Position numbers and translations under genes: made by a program. Positions 27,180 through 35,882 of a stretch of 64,000 bases of DNA are shown piece after piece. Under the pieces are notes generated by a model that ran no database searches, had not been told where the DNA came from, and was given only the letters and a program-made list of their open reading frames with translations. Source of the stretch: Clostridiales bacterium (GTDB lineage Bacteria; Bacillota; Clostridia; Oscillospirales; Oscillospiraceae). Position 1 is the stretch's first letter; each line of letters opens with the position of its first letter. The stretch lies in contig SFLH01000001.1 of the NCBI GenBank assembly GCA_004554585.1, positions 248,001-312,000 of the forward strand, read 5' to 3'.

Positions 27180-29018
27180 TCATTCCTCCTCTTCCGCCCC
27201 TTGGCGAAGGGTCTCCAAAAAGGCTGCGGCATACTTTTTCGCCTTCTTCTCGCCCACGCCGGAGATGGACAGGAATTCCTCCCGGCTCTGGGGCATCCGT
27301 CGGGCCATATCCGCCAGGGTGGCGTTGGAAAAGATCACATACACCGGCACCCCTTCCAGGCGGGCCAGGCGGAGCCGGGTGGCCTTGAGGGCCTCCATCA
27401 GGCCGCTGTCCATCGGCCCATCGGCCCTGGTCTCCTTGGCCGCCGAAGAGGGCGCCGTATCCAGGGCGCGGACCACCGTCATGGTCACCTTGGCCCCCCG
27501 GAAGAGGACCTCCCCAGCCTGGGGCGTCAGGCGCAGCGTGTTGTGCTCGGGCTCTGTATAGAGACAGCCCTTCTCCCGCAGCACCTCCAGATACCGGCGC
27601 ATGCCGTTCTCACTGGTTCCCTTGAGCAGGCCATAGGTGGACAGGCTGTCCAGCCCCAGGTCCAGCACCCGCTGGGCCCGGCTGCCCCGGAGAACTGCGC
27701 TGACCAGGCCGGAACCCACATAGTAACCCAGCTTATCCCGGATGCGCTTGACACAGGAGAGGATCATTTGGGCCTGACGCGTGATGTCCGTCTGGATCAC
27801 CTGGCTGCGGCAGTTGCTGCAGTTGTCGCAGCGGTCCGGGTGTCCCTGGCCGAAGTAATCCAGCAGATAGGCCCGCAGACAGCCGGTGGTGCGGCAGTAG
27901 CCCACCATGGCCTCCAGGCGGCGGGTGTCCTGGGCCTGGACCTGGGCACGCTCCTCCTCGGTCAGTTCCTCGTTCTCCCCACCGTTCTGGATAAAGTAGC
28001 GGGCGGTCTCCACATCCCCCGGGCCAAACAGGAGCAGGCACTCCGCCGGCTCCCCGTCTCGGCCCGCCCGGCCGGCCTCCTGGTAGTAGGCCTCCAAGCT
28101 CTTGGGCATGTTGTAGTGGATGACGTAGCTGACATTGGACTTGTCGATGCCCATGCCAAAGGCATTGGTGGCTACCATGATGGGCTTGCGGTCAAACTGG
28201 AAGTCATCCTGGTTCCGCCGCCGCTCTTCCTCCTCCAGGCCCGCATGGTAGCGGGTGGCGGGGATGCCCCGGCGGCAGAGCTGGTCGCACACCCCCTCCA
28301 CCCTGGCCCGGGTGGAACAATAGATGATACCGCTCTTCCCCCGCCGCTCCTCCACCAGGGACAGCAGCAGCGAGCGCTTTTGCTCCGGCCGGTAGACCCC
28401 GAAATAGAGGTTGGGACGGTCAAATCCGGTGACCACCGTCACCGGGTCCCGCAGGGCCAGGCGCTGGCGGATGTCCTGCTGAACCGCCCTGGTGGCCGTA
28501 GCGGTGAAGGCCGCCACCACCGGTCTCTGGGGAAGCTGGTCCACAAACTCGGTGATCTTCAAATAGCTGGGCCGGAAATCCTGGCCCCATTGGGAAATGC
28601 AGTGGGCCTCGTCCACCGCCACCAGGGGGATGGTGAGTCCCCGGACCAGGGCTAGGAATCCCTCCTGGAAAAGCCGCTCGGGGGCCACATAGATCAGCTT
28701 GTGCATCCCCTGGCGGATCTGACGGCAAACCGTCCGAAACGCCTCCTCGTCCAGAGAGCTGTTGAGAAAGGCCGCCGGGATGCCCACCCCGTTCAGGGCC
28801 GCCACTTGATCTTTCATCAGGGAGATGAGGGGGGAAATCACCAGTGTGACCCCCGGCATCAGCAGGGCGGGAATCTGATAGCACAGGGACTTGCCGCCCC
28901 CGGTGGGCATGATGCCCATGGCGTCCCGCCCGGCCAGGATGCCGTCGATGAGGGTCTCCTGGCCGGGCCGGAAGGTCTCGTGGCCGAAATATCGCTGCAG
29001 CACCATTTCTTTGGACAT
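27180..29018 (-). CDS. recQ: ATP-dependent DNA helicase RecQ
   Basis: A 612-residue 3'-5' DNA helicase for recombination and fork repair. Motif I MPTGGGKSLCYQ, motif II VDEAHCISQWGQDFR and motif VI GRAGRDG are visible. The zinc-binding CRAYLLDYFGQGHPDRCDNCSNC element is followed by a winged-helix RQC domain and an HRDC domain near the C-terminus (SREEFLSISGVGEKKAKKYA). The ATG start has AGGAG at good spacing; an earlier frame extension without a ribosome site is rejected. The downstream GNAT is coupled. Confidence 0.96.
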   Translation of the reverse strand: MSKEMVLQRYFGHETFRPGQETLIDGILAGRDAMGIMPTGGGKSLCYQIPALLMPGVTLVISPLISLMKDQVAALNGVGIPAAFLNSSLDEEAFRTVCRQIRQGMHKLIYVAPERLFQEGFLALVRGLTIPLVAVDEAHCISQWGQDFRPSYLKITEFVDQLPQRPVVAAFTATATRAVQQDIRQRLALRDPVTVVTGFDRPNLYFGVYRPEQKRSLLLSLVEERRGKSGIIYCSTRARVEGVCDQLCRRGIPATRYHAGLEEEERRRNQDDFQFDRKPIMVATNAFGMGIDKSNVSYVIHYNMPKSLEAYYQEAGRAGRDGEPAECLLLFGPGDVETARYFIQNGGENEELTEEERAQVQAQDTRRLEAMVGYCRTTGCLRAYLLDYFGQGHPDRCDNCSNCRSQVIQTDITRQAQMILSCVKRIRDKLGYYVGSGLVSAVLRGSRAQRVLDLGLDSLSTYGLLKGTSENGMRRYLEVLREKGCLYTEPEHNTLRLTPQAGEVLFRGAKVTMTVVRALDTAPSSAAKETRADGPMDSGLMEALKATRLRLARLEGVPVYVIFSNATLADMARRMPQSREEFLSISGVGEKKAKKYAAAFLETLRQGAEEEE

Positions 29019-29150
29019 CCTGCTCTCCTGCCTTTCTCTGTCTTTTTGCCCTGCCCCGCCCGCGGCAGCCGCCGGCCCGGGCAGAGAAACCCCCCAGCCC
29101 CCGTTCCTCCCGCCGCCGGAGGGAAAGGGGTCTGGGGGCATCCGGGGCGC

Positions 29151-29516
29151 TTACCGCTCTGCCGGGATGATTTCCAGCCAGTAGCCGTCGGGGTCCTCAA
29201 TGAAATAGATCCCCATCTCCGGGTTTTCAAAGCAAATGCAGCCCATGGCCGCGTGCTTGGCGTGGGCGGCCTGGTAATCGTCGGTGACGAAGGCCAGGTG
29301 GAACTCGCACTCCCCCAGATCGTACTTCTGGGGGTGGTCTTTCAGCCACGTCAGTTCCAGCTCAAAGTCGCCGGTGTCGTTCTTTACATAGACGATGGTG
29401 TACTCCTCCGCCGTCATCCGGCGGCTCTCCGTCAGGCCTAGGGCCTGCTCGTAGAAGCGCAGGGATGCCTCCAGATCGCTGACGTTGTAATTTTCGTGGA
29501 CCATCTTAAACTGCAT
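29151..29516 (-). CDS. VOC family protein (lactoylglutathione lyase-like)
   Basis: A 121-residue glyoxalase-fold protein. The N-terminal MVHENYNVSDLEASLRFYEQ, the central LELTWLKDHPQKYDLGECEFH and the C-terminal GIYFIEDPDGYWLEIIP match the glyoxalase I family. Candidate metal ligands are His8, Glu54, His72 and the Glu of LEII. It would act on methylglyoxal adducts, or a related substrate, since Clostridia often lack glutathione. GAGGAGGAGAA precedes the ATG. Confidence 0.9.
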   Translation of the reverse strand: MQFKMVHENYNVSDLEASLRFYEQALGLTESRRMTAEEYTIVYVKNDTGDFELELTWLKDHPQKYDLGECEFHLAFVTDDYQAAHAKHAAMGCICFENPEMGIYFIEDPDGYWLEIIPAER

Positions 29517-29538
29517 GGGTTCTCCTCCTCTGCCCCGG

Positions 29539-30030
29539 TCAGGCCGGGCGCAGGTCTTTTTTCATATAGATCAAATTGTCCAGAGGGGTGTTGTTGTAGC
29601 TGGGGATCTCATAGAATCCCAGCCGCCGGTACAGGCAGACCGCCCGGGAGAGAAAGGGAAAGGTGTCCAGCAGCATGGCTTCGTATCCTTCCGCCCGGGC
29701 GTCCTCCAGCAGGCGCTCCAGCATCTTCCGGGCCAGGCCGCGGCCCCGAAAGGCCGGGCGGATGTACAGGCGCTTGAGCTCGCACCGGTTCTCGTCCAGC
29801 CGCTTCATGGCCACGCAGCCGGCCGGAGCGCCGTCCACCCGCACCAGGTAGAGCCGCCCGTGGGGGGCGCCGTATTTCTCCCCCAAATGGGTCAGCTCCC
29901 GCTCAAACCCCTGCCGGCGCAGATAGCCGGCAAAGGCCGGGGCCCGGTCCAGGAGCATCCCGGTGTATTCCACCAGCAGTTCTCGAATGGCTTCCGGCTC
30001 CTGATAGGCCGGCTGAATGGTGACCTCCAC
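29539..30030 (-). CDS. GNAT family N-acetyltransferase (GTG start)
   Basis: A 163-residue GNAT. AYQEPEAIRELLVEYTGMLL, VDGAPAGCVAMKRLDENRCE, LKRLYIRPAFRGRGLARKML (acetyl-CoA loop FRGRGLA) and LYRRLGFYEIPSYNNTPLDN are the family blocks. The start is GTG, preceded by GGAGGGAAG. The C-terminal pattern with the LGFYEIPxYN motif is common in clostridial GNATs of unknown substrate. It lies 22 bases before the VOC gene and is likely co-transcribed. Confidence 0.9.
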   Translation of the reverse strand: MEVTIQPAYQEPEAIRELLVEYTGMLLDRAPAFAGYLRRQGFERELTHLGEKYGAPHGRLYLVRVDGAPAGCVAMKRLDENRCELKRLYIRPAFRGRGLARKMLERLLEDARAEGYEAMLLDTFPFLSRAVCLYRRLGFYEIPSYNNTPLDNLIYMKKDLRPA

Positions 30031-30119
30031 GGGCGTTCTTCCCTCCTCACTTCGCGCAATTCCGCAGCAGACGCCCCCTGCCGAATGCCGGCAAGGGGCG
30101 GTTCTGTTTTGGTCCGTTG

Positions 30120-30404
30120 TCAGGCCTCCGGCTTTTCTTCCGGCGCCTCGTCCTGGGTAGGCTCGTCCACGAAATCGCTGTCCGTGGCAGCCTCCTGCTC
30201 CTCTTCCGCCGGGGGGACGGTGTGGACGATGGTGTCCTTCTCTCCGAAGAAGTCACCGCTGTCCTCCCAGGCGTCCATCTGATCGGCGATTTCCTGAAGG
30301 GTCCGCTCGATCTCCTTGCGATGCTTATAGGCCGCAATGCCGCCCAGAGCGGCGGCCACAGCCCCAAAGGCCAGCACAGGGCCCAGTTTCCGCTTTTTTG
30401 CCAT
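30120..30404 (-). CDS. Small single-pass membrane protein with acidic tail
   Basis: A 94-residue protein. A basic N-terminus MAKKRKL leads into one membrane segment (GPVLAFGAVAAALGGIAAYK), then a helical stretch HRKEIERTLQEIADQMDAWE and a Glu/Asp-rich tail ending in EAPEEKPEA. It resembles YtxH-type stress-associated small membrane proteins in layout, but similarity is not strong. AGGAGG is five bases before the ATG. It has its own consensus-like promoter, whose -35 box overlaps the stop codon of dpaL. Confidence 0.8.
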   Translation of the reverse strand: MAKKRKLGPVLAFGAVAAALGGIAAYKHRKEIERTLQEIADQMDAWEDSGDFFGEKDTIVHTVPPAEEEQEAATDSDFVDEPTQDEAPEEKPEA

Positions 30405-30446
30405 AATTTCCTCCTGTTGTGTTCCGAAAGAAAGGTACTTTCCTAT

Positions 30447-30475
30447 ACCATAGCCGTTTTTTCTCGGTTTGTCAA
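30447..30475 (-). promoter_or_regulatory. Promoter of the small membrane protein gene
   Basis: Reading leftward, TTGACA (30470-30475) and TATGGT (30447-30452) with 17-base spacing. The -35 box overlaps the dpaL stop codon, so this gene can be expressed independently of dpaL. Confidence 0.75.
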
Positions 30476-31668
30476 TCAGTCCCAACCACCTTCCGGTAGT
30501 GAGCGGGGTCCGTATCCCCCTCGGTGCTGAACAAAAGGACCACCGACTCGGTGTCCAGCCCCATGCGCCGGCGGAGGGGTTCCAAATCCGGCCGGGTCAT
30601 CAGCCGGGCCAGCAGGCCCGCCGTCACCCCGCCGCTCTCGCCGGAGACCACCGCCGGGTCCCCTGTCGTCGGGCGGCCCAGCAGGACCATGCCCTCCTCC
30701 GCCACGGCATCCGGGCAGGCAAAATACCAGCTGGCCAGGTCCCGCAGCACCGGCCAGGTGAGGCTGCAGGGCGCGCCGCAGTTGAGCCCCGCCATGATGG
30801 TCTGGCCCTTGGGGGGCACCTGGTGGGCTTTCCCGTCCCCCGCCTGGGCGGAGGCGTAGATGCAGGGGATGGTCTCGGGCTCCACCACCCCAAAGCAGGG
30901 CAGGTCCCCCCCATACCAGTCAGCCAGACAGCCCAGCACGCCCCCGGCCATGGCCCCCACCCCCGCCTGAAGAAAGACGTGGGTGGGCCGCTGAACTCCA
31001 GCCGCCAGCTGCTCCGCCGCCTCCCGGGCCATGGTGGCATAGCCCTGGACGATCCAGGCGGGCACCTCTTCGTACCCCGGCCAGCTGGTGTCCTGGATGA
31101 GGTGCCACCCCTTTTCCTCCGCCATGCGGGCGGCGTAGGTCACCGCCTCATCGTACGCCAGGTCCAGGATGCGGGCCTCCGCCGCCCCGGCGTCCAAGAT
31201 AGCCTGGGCCCGCACCGGGGCCGACCCCGCCGGGAGGTACACATGGGCCTGGCACCCCAGCTTTCGGGCCGCCCAGGCCACCCCCCGGCCATGGTTGCCG
31301 TCGGTGGTGGTCACAAAGGTCATCTGCCGCACCTGCTGCTGGATCTCCGGCCGCTGCAGCTGCTGCAGGGTAATTCCCTCGGGCAGGCCCAGCACCTGGG
31401 CCACCCGGCGGGCCAAGGCGTAGCTGCCCCCCAGGCCCTTAAAGGCGTTCAGGCCGAAGCGGTGGGACTCGTCTTTGAGAAAGACCTCACCTACCCCCAA
31501 GGTTTTCGCCAGGCCCGGCAGCCGGACCAGCGGGGTGGGGGCATACTCCGCCATGGTGTGGTGGAAAGTCCAGGCCCCTTGGGTGGCCGGCGCCCGCAGA
31601 AAGGCGGGCACCTCCCCCTGGGGCAGGTGCTCCAGCGCGCGGATGCCGCTGCCATGGTATTCCTTCAC
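30472..31668 (-). CDS. dpaL: Diaminopropionate ammonia-lyase DpaL
   Basis: A 398-residue fold-type II PLP enzyme that splits 2,3-diaminopropionate to pyruvate and ammonia. The N-terminal FLRAPATQGAWTFHHTMAEY and PTPLVRLPGLAKTLGV blocks are followed by the PLP-lysine motif GLNAFKGLGGSYA. TTTDGNHGRGVAWAARKLGC, the DTSWPGYEEVPAWIVQGYAT region and the Gly-rich phosphate loop also match YgeX/DpaL. It sits between a lipoprotein gene and a small membrane protein gene. It is near guaD, and both belong to nitrogen salvage (inferred link). Confidence 0.94.
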   Translation of the reverse strand: MKEYHGSGIRALEHLPQGEVPAFLRAPATQGAWTFHHTMAEYAPTPLVRLPGLAKTLGVGEVFLKDESHRFGLNAFKGLGGSYALARRVAQVLGLPEGITLQQLQRPEIQQQVRQMTFVTTTDGNHGRGVAWAARKLGCQAHVYLPAGSAPVRAQAILDAGAAEARILDLAYDEAVTYAARMAEEKGWHLIQDTSWPGYEEVPAWIVQGYATMAREAAEQLAAGVQRPTHVFLQAGVGAMAGGVLGCLADWYGGDLPCFGVVEPETIPCIYASAQAGDGKAHQVPPKGQTIMAGLNCGAPCSLTWPVLRDLASWYFACPDAVAEEGMVLLGRPTTGDPAVVSGESGGVTAGLLARLMTRPDLEPLRRRMGLDTESVVLLFSTEGDTDPAHYRKVVGTD

Positions 31669-31698
31669 AGGCTTCTCCTCCTTGCGTTGTCTGTTTTT

Positions 31699-32445
31699 CT
31701 ACTGCCCTTCCGGCAGGCCGGGGATACCCTGGACCACCTCTACCCCCACCGACTGCCACCAGTCCAGCTGCTCCTGGGACACAGCCCGCACGTGGATCTG
31801 GTCGTACTCGCCGATCTGGAGGGTGGCATAGCAGGCGGCGCCTTCCTGGTGGAACACCCGAACCGGCAGCACCTCCTGGCCGGCCTCGGCATAGGTACCG
31901 CCGGCAAAGAGTTCTTCGTACAGCTGGTCAAATCCCTCCTGGTCCAAGTCCGGCCAGAAGGCCTGCAGCACCCGGAAGGTCATCGTCTGGAAGGGGTCGC
32001 CGGAGGAGGCCCCATAGTTCTTCTGAGACAGGCCAGTGACCACCTCAATGACCTGACCGCCCTCTTCGGCAGTACACAGCGCCAGCAGGGGCCCGGCATA
32101 GAAATCGGCTTCGGTGGGGGCCGTGTACTGATGGCCCGCCGCGCCGCTGGCGTAGGCCGCCTGGCCCACGCCGTAGTCCATCCACTGGTCCAGGGCGGGC
32201 AGGCACTCCTCCTCCCCTCCCTGGCAGAGGGCATTGTAACGCCGCAGGAATTCCTCGGGGGACAGGGCAAAGCAGGCCTCTTCCTGTCCGCTGTTGGCCG
32301 TCGAAACAGGTTCCCAATCGGCGGACACCACCTGGGGCACTGTCTCCCCTTGGGTCTGTGGGGTGTCTGTTGTTTCACCGCAGCCCCCCGCCGCCAGCAG
32401 ACAGGCCAGCAGCAGCGCCGCCGCGATGGGCACTCTTTTTTTCAC
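31699..32445 (-). CDS. Uncharacterised lipoprotein (GTG start)
   Basis: A 248-residue predicted lipoprotein. A basic start VKKRVP is followed by a hydrophobic leader and lipobox LLAAGGC. The mature region contains CFALSPEEFLRRYNALCQGG and ends with YATLQIGEYDQIHVRAVSQE, which looks like a small beta-rich extracellular domain. The start is a GTG preceded by AAGGGAC; longer upstream frames would run into guaD. I do not recognise a family. It lies 19 bases downstream of guaD, suggesting shared transcription. Confidence 0.72.
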   Translation of the reverse strand: MKKRVPIAAALLLACLLAAGGCGETTDTPQTQGETVPQVVSADWEPVSTANSGQEEACFALSPEEFLRRYNALCQGGEEECLPALDQWMDYGVGQAAYASGAAGHQYTAPTEADFYAGPLLALCTAEEGGQVIEVVTGLSQKNYGASSGDPFQTMTFRVLQAFWPDLDQEGFDQLYEELFAGGTYAEAGQEVLPVRVFHQEGAACYATLQIGEYDQIHVRAVSQEQLDWWQSVGVEVVQGIPGLPEGQ

Positions 32446-32464
32446 GCGCCGTCCCTTCTTTCTC

Positions 32465-33733
32465 TCAAAACAGCCGCCGGCCCGCTGCGTACTTGGCGCA
32501 GGGAAGGCCGTCGGAGAGGTAGACCACCCGCTCCAGCCGCTGCGCCAAGGTGAGTTCCCGGGGGGTGGGCAGGGTGCTGTCGTCCAGGACCACCGCGTCA
32601 AATTCGTAACCGGGCTCAAAGCTGCCCACCTTGCCAAAGAAGGCGCCGCCCCCCTTGGTGGCCAGATACAGGGCCTCGGGGAGAGTGAGGGGCGGGATGG
32701 TCTCATCCACCAGCCGCCAGCGAAGTTTGGAGCACTGGATGGCGTCGGTCATGGCCCGGAAGAGGGACAGGTGGGCTCCCCCAGCCACGTCGCTGCCCAG
32801 GCCCACCCGCAGGCCTTGGCGCAGGTAGTCTTTCACCGGGGCGATGCCCGAGGACAGGTTTTCGTTGGACTGGGGGCAGTGGGCCAGGAAGACCCCCCGC
32901 TCCCCCATCAGTTTCTGTTCCGCCGGGCTGCTCCACACCCCGTGGGCCATCACCGTGGGGCAGTCCCCGCCGAAGAGGCCGAACTGGTCGTACGCCTGGC
33001 CGTAGCTGCTGGTGCCCGGGCACAGATCGGCCACCCACTGGATCTCCGAGAGGTTTTCCGACAGATGGGACTGCGCCGGCAGGCCGAACTCCCGCTGCAG
33101 CTGCCCCAGGCCAGCCATGAGCTCGTCGCTGCAGCTGGGAATAAAGCGGGGGGTGAGGATGGGGCGAACCAGGGAGAAGGCAGCGCTCTCCGCCAGCCAC
33201 TGGCGGGTCTCTTCCAGGGAGGCCTGGGTGGTCTCCCGGAGAAAGTCCGGGCTGTTGCGGTCCATGTTCACCTTGCCCACCAAGCAAGGCAGGCCCGCCT
33301 CCTCCAGCATCCTCATCAGCACCAGGGTGGCCGGGCGGTGGATGGTGGCAAAAACACAGGCCCGGGTGGTGGCACTGCGGGTCAGATCCCGGACGAAAAT
33401 CTCATAGGCAGCCTGAGCATAGACCGGGTCGGCAAACTTGCCCTCCTCCGGGAAAGTGTTGCTCTCCAGCCAGTCCAGCAGCTCCAGGTCCATGCCCATG
33501 CCCCGGAAGGCATACTGGCTGGCGTGGACGTGGAGGTCCACCAGCCCCGGCAGGATGAGCTTGTCCCCGTGGTCGTGGAGGGGCAAGTCCCGGTAGGCCT
33601 CCGGCAGCTGGGGGAAGAGGCCGGCAGTCCGTCCTTCCTTGCAGAGCAGGTAACTGTCCGGGTGCAGGGCCAGCTGGTCCGGCGTGGGGGTAAAAAGAAA
33701 GTTCCCTTTTAAAACAAAGGTATCGTGCAGCAT
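32465..33733 (-). CDS. guaD: Guanine deaminase
   Basis: Hydrolyses guanine to xanthine and ammonia. The 422-residue amidohydrolase has the metal-binding PGLVDLHVHASQYAFRG (HxH), a later His in the QSHLSEN segment, MAHGVW, and the final Asp in GLGSDVAGG; it is the ATZ/TRZ-type superfamily branch that includes guanine deaminases. FATIHRPATLVLMRMLEEAG is also typical. GGAGACACGG precedes the ATG. It is first in a leftward run with a lipoprotein and dpaL. Its leader carries a strong hairpin (about 33773-33799). Confidence 0.93.
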   Translation of the reverse strand: MLHDTFVLKGNFLFTPTPDQLALHPDSYLLCKEGRTAGLFPQLPEAYRDLPLHDHGDKLILPGLVDLHVHASQYAFRGMGMDLELLDWLESNTFPEEGKFADPVYAQAAYEIFVRDLTRSATTRACVFATIHRPATLVLMRMLEEAGLPCLVGKVNMDRNSPDFLRETTQASLEETRQWLAESAAFSLVRPILTPRFIPSCSDELMAGLGQLQREFGLPAQSHLSENLSEIQWVADLCPGTSSYGQAYDQFGLFGGDCPTVMAHGVWSSPAEQKLMGERGVFLAHCPQSNENLSSGIAPVKDYLRQGLRVGLGSDVAGGAHLSLFRAMTDAIQCSKLRWRLVDETIPPLTLPEALYLATKGGGAFFGKVGSFEPGYEFDAVVLDDSTLPTPRELTLAQRLERVVYLSDGLPCAKYAAGRRLF

Positions 33734-33805
33734 CCGTGTCTCCTTTTCCTCCCGCGCAAAACCTTGGCAAGGGCTGCCGTGCGCGGGGCGGCAGCCCACA
33801 GGATG

Positions 33806-33841
33806 ACAATATATTGTAGCGGAAAAATCCGCCGCGCACAA
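33806..33841 (-). promoter_or_regulatory. guaD promoter with palindrome
   Basis: Reading leftward, TTGTGC (33836-33841) and TACAAT (33813-33818) with 17-base spacing. A perfect 12-bp palindrome, ACAATATATTGT (33806-33817), covers the -10 region and could be an operator. Downstream in the leader, GGGCTGCC pairs with GGCAGCCC. Confidence 0.7.
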
Positions 33842-33918
33842 GAGAAACCTGTCATTTTCTCCACTGTCCCCTTCCTCGACCTAGGGAGAGGCGGGGGAAA
33901 AGTTCCCGCAAGTGTCTG

Positions 33919-33947
33919 TTGACCGCACGATACGGATACGGTAAACT
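33919..33947 (+). promoter_or_regulatory. Promoter of the ion-channel pair
   Basis: TTGACC and TAAACT with a 17-base spacer, about 65 bases before the potassium-channel gene. Confidence 0.75.
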
Positions 33948-34012
33948 GTTCTTACCTGTGGACGCCGGCCCCAGGGAAGGCCGGCCGTCCAACGCTGGGA
34001 GGGATAGGCACC

Positions 34013-34444
34013 ATGAAAAATTTTCGACTTTTTTGGGCGGTGGTCCGGCGGTGCCGGCTGGAAAAAGCCGTCGTCGGCTTCATCGCCACTTTTTTTCTGT
34101 TCTCCGTTGTCCTGTGGCTTCGGGAACCGGCCATCCAAACCTTTGGCGATGCCATGTGGTTCCTGTTCGTCTCCTGCACCACCATCGGTTACGGCGACTT
34201 TGCCGCCGTCATGCCCCTGGGGCGAATCATCGTGGTGGTGATGACCCTTTATGAGATGGTCCTCATTGCCCTGGTCACCGGCGTGGTGGTCAGCCACTAC
34301 CAGGAAGTTCTCGCCCGCCGGGAAAAAGAGACCTTTGCCGTCTTTCTGGACAAGCTGGAACACCTGACGGAACTGGACCAGCAGGAACTGGAGGACCTGC
34401 AGAACAAGATCCGAAAGCTGGACCGAACCGGTCTCATGGATTGA
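34013..34444 (+). CDS. Two-TM potassium channel protein
   Basis: A 143-residue ion channel subunit. TM1 is at about residues 21-36 (AVVGFIATFFLFSVVLWL). A pore loop holds the selectivity filter TIGYGD at residues 57-62, and TM2 is at about 70-92. A short cytoplasmic coiled coil follows (ETFAVFLDKLEHLTELDQQE). The filter is an exact K+ channel signature. It has no RCK domain, unlike many bacterial channels. A ClC-type gene follows nine bases later, pointing to joint control of K+ and anion flux. Confidence 0.93.
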   Translation: MKNFRLFWAVVRRCRLEKAVVGFIATFFLFSVVLWLREPAIQTFGDAMWFLFVSCTTIGYGDFAAVMPLGRIIVVVMTLYEMVLIALVTGVVVSHYQEVLARREKETFAVFLDKLEHLTELDQQELEDLQNKIRKLDRTGLMD

Positions 34445-34453
34445 GGTACGGAT

Positions 34454-35728
34454 ATGAAAACCATCACAAAGACATCAGGAACCCTGCTGGTGGGGGTGCG
34501 GGCCTTTTTCCTGGGCGCCGGAGCCGGTGCTGTGGTGTGGCTGCTGCTGAAGCTGATGGAGCTGGGCATCGAAGGGCTGTGGGAAGTCCTGCCGGCAGCC
34601 ATGGGCTGGGAAGATTCCCTGGTTTACAGCGTCCTGGTCTGTGCCGTGGGCGGTCTGCTCATCGGCCTGTGGCAGCGGAAGTTCGGCACCCTGCCCGACG
34701 ACATGGAGCAGGTGATGCACCGGGTGAAGGAGACCGGCGGCTACCCCTATGACCGGCTGCCTGTTCTGGCCGTAGCCGCCCTGCTCCCCTTGATCTTCGG
34801 CGGGGCCCTGGGGCCCGAGGCCGGCCTGACGGGGATCATCGCCGGGCTGTGCACCTTCATCGGGGACCGTCTGCGCTACCAGGGCGACCGCTTGGCAGCC
34901 ATGGCCGAGGCGGGCACGGCCACCGCCCTGGGCGTGATCTTCGGTGCCCCCCTCTTCGGCATCGTGGGCAACCTGGAGCCCGACGGGCCCACGGAACACT
35001 ACCGCGAGAAGCTGTTGGGGAAAAAGGGCCACATTTTCCTCTACGTCCTGGGGGTGGCCGGCGGCATGGCGGCCATGTACGGGCTTGGCGCCCTGTTTGG
35101 CAGTTCCGGCGGCCTGCCCCGCTTTGCCCGGGAGCACGCCATCGGTCCCGACCAATGGAAGTGGATTCTCCCCCTGATCCTGGTGGGTATGGCCGCCGCA
35201 GCCCTCTACCACCTGATTCAGGCGGGGGCCAAACGGCTGGCGGCGGCTTTCCAGCACCACCAGCTGCTGCTCTGCCTGGCGGTGGGCGTGCTCCTGGCCC
35301 TGGTGGCCCACGTGCTGCCCATGGCCCAGTTCTCCGGCGAGGCCCAGATCGGTCAGCTCATGGACACCTGGCAGACCGCCTCCCCCCTGGTGCTGGCCCT
35401 GAGCGGCCTGGCCAAGCTCATCCTCACCTGCCTGTGCTTCCACTTGGGCTGGCGGGGCGGGAGCATCTTCCCCGTCATCTTTTCCGGGGTGGCCCTGGGC
35501 TACGCCTTCGCCCTGTGGGTGGGGATGGACGGCTCTTACGCCGTGGCCATCGTCACCGCCTCCCTGTGCGCCATGGTGATGAAAAAGCCCCTGACGGCCA
35601 TCGCCGTGCTCCTGCTTTGCTTCCCCCTGTCCTATCTGCCCCCCATGGTCGTGGGGGCCTTCGCCGCCGCCTGGGTGGCCAAGGCCATCGAAAAGCGCCG
35701 CCAGCCCGCCCAGGAGCCCGGCGCGTAA
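34454..35728 (+). CDS. ClC family chloride channel/transporter
   Basis: A 424-residue multi-span protein of the ClC family (voltage-gated chloride channel fold). Visible are GGALGPEAGLTGIIAGLCTF, the GPEA variant of the filter/gating region found in several bacterial ClC clades, and WRGGSIFPVIFSGVALGYAF, the second filter region. It carries no CBS domains. It is co-transcribed with the preceding K+ channel. Whether it is a channel or an H+/Cl- exchanger cannot be told by eye. Confidence 0.9.
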   Translation: MKTITKTSGTLLVGVRAFFLGAGAGAVVWLLLKLMELGIEGLWEVLPAAMGWEDSLVYSVLVCAVGGLLIGLWQRKFGTLPDDMEQVMHRVKETGGYPYDRLPVLAVAALLPLIFGGALGPEAGLTGIIAGLCTFIGDRLRYQGDRLAAMAEAGTATALGVIFGAPLFGIVGNLEPDGPTEHYREKLLGKKGHIFLYVLGVAGGMAAMYGLGALFGSSGGLPRFAREHAIGPDQWKWILPLILVGMAAAALYHLIQAGAKRLAAAFQHHQLLLCLAVGVLLALVAHVLPMAQFSGEAQIGQLMDTWQTASPLVLALSGLAKLILTCLCFHLGWRGGSIFPVIFSGVALGYAFALWVGMDGSYAVAIVTASLCAMVMKKPLTAIAVLLLCFPLSYLPPMVVGAFAAAWVAKAIEKRRQPAQEPGA

Positions 35729-35757
35729 CCCGACGGCTTTCCCGAATCCCTGGTCCG

Positions 35758-35806
35758 AAAAGGCCTGGGGCAGAAGACGCGCTCTTCTGCCCCAGGCCTT
35801 TGTTTT
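35758..35806 (+). terminator. Terminator after the ClC gene
   Basis: AAAAGGCCTGGGGCAGAAGA, loop CGCGC-type and the complement, followed by TTTGTTTTC. A long GC-rich stem. Confidence 0.88.
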
Positions 35807-35882
35807 CTCCTGTTGTCTTGCCCTGTCGCTTCGGTACCGGCCGCCACCTTGGGACTGCTGCCCCGCCGCTGGCCGCGCCCAC

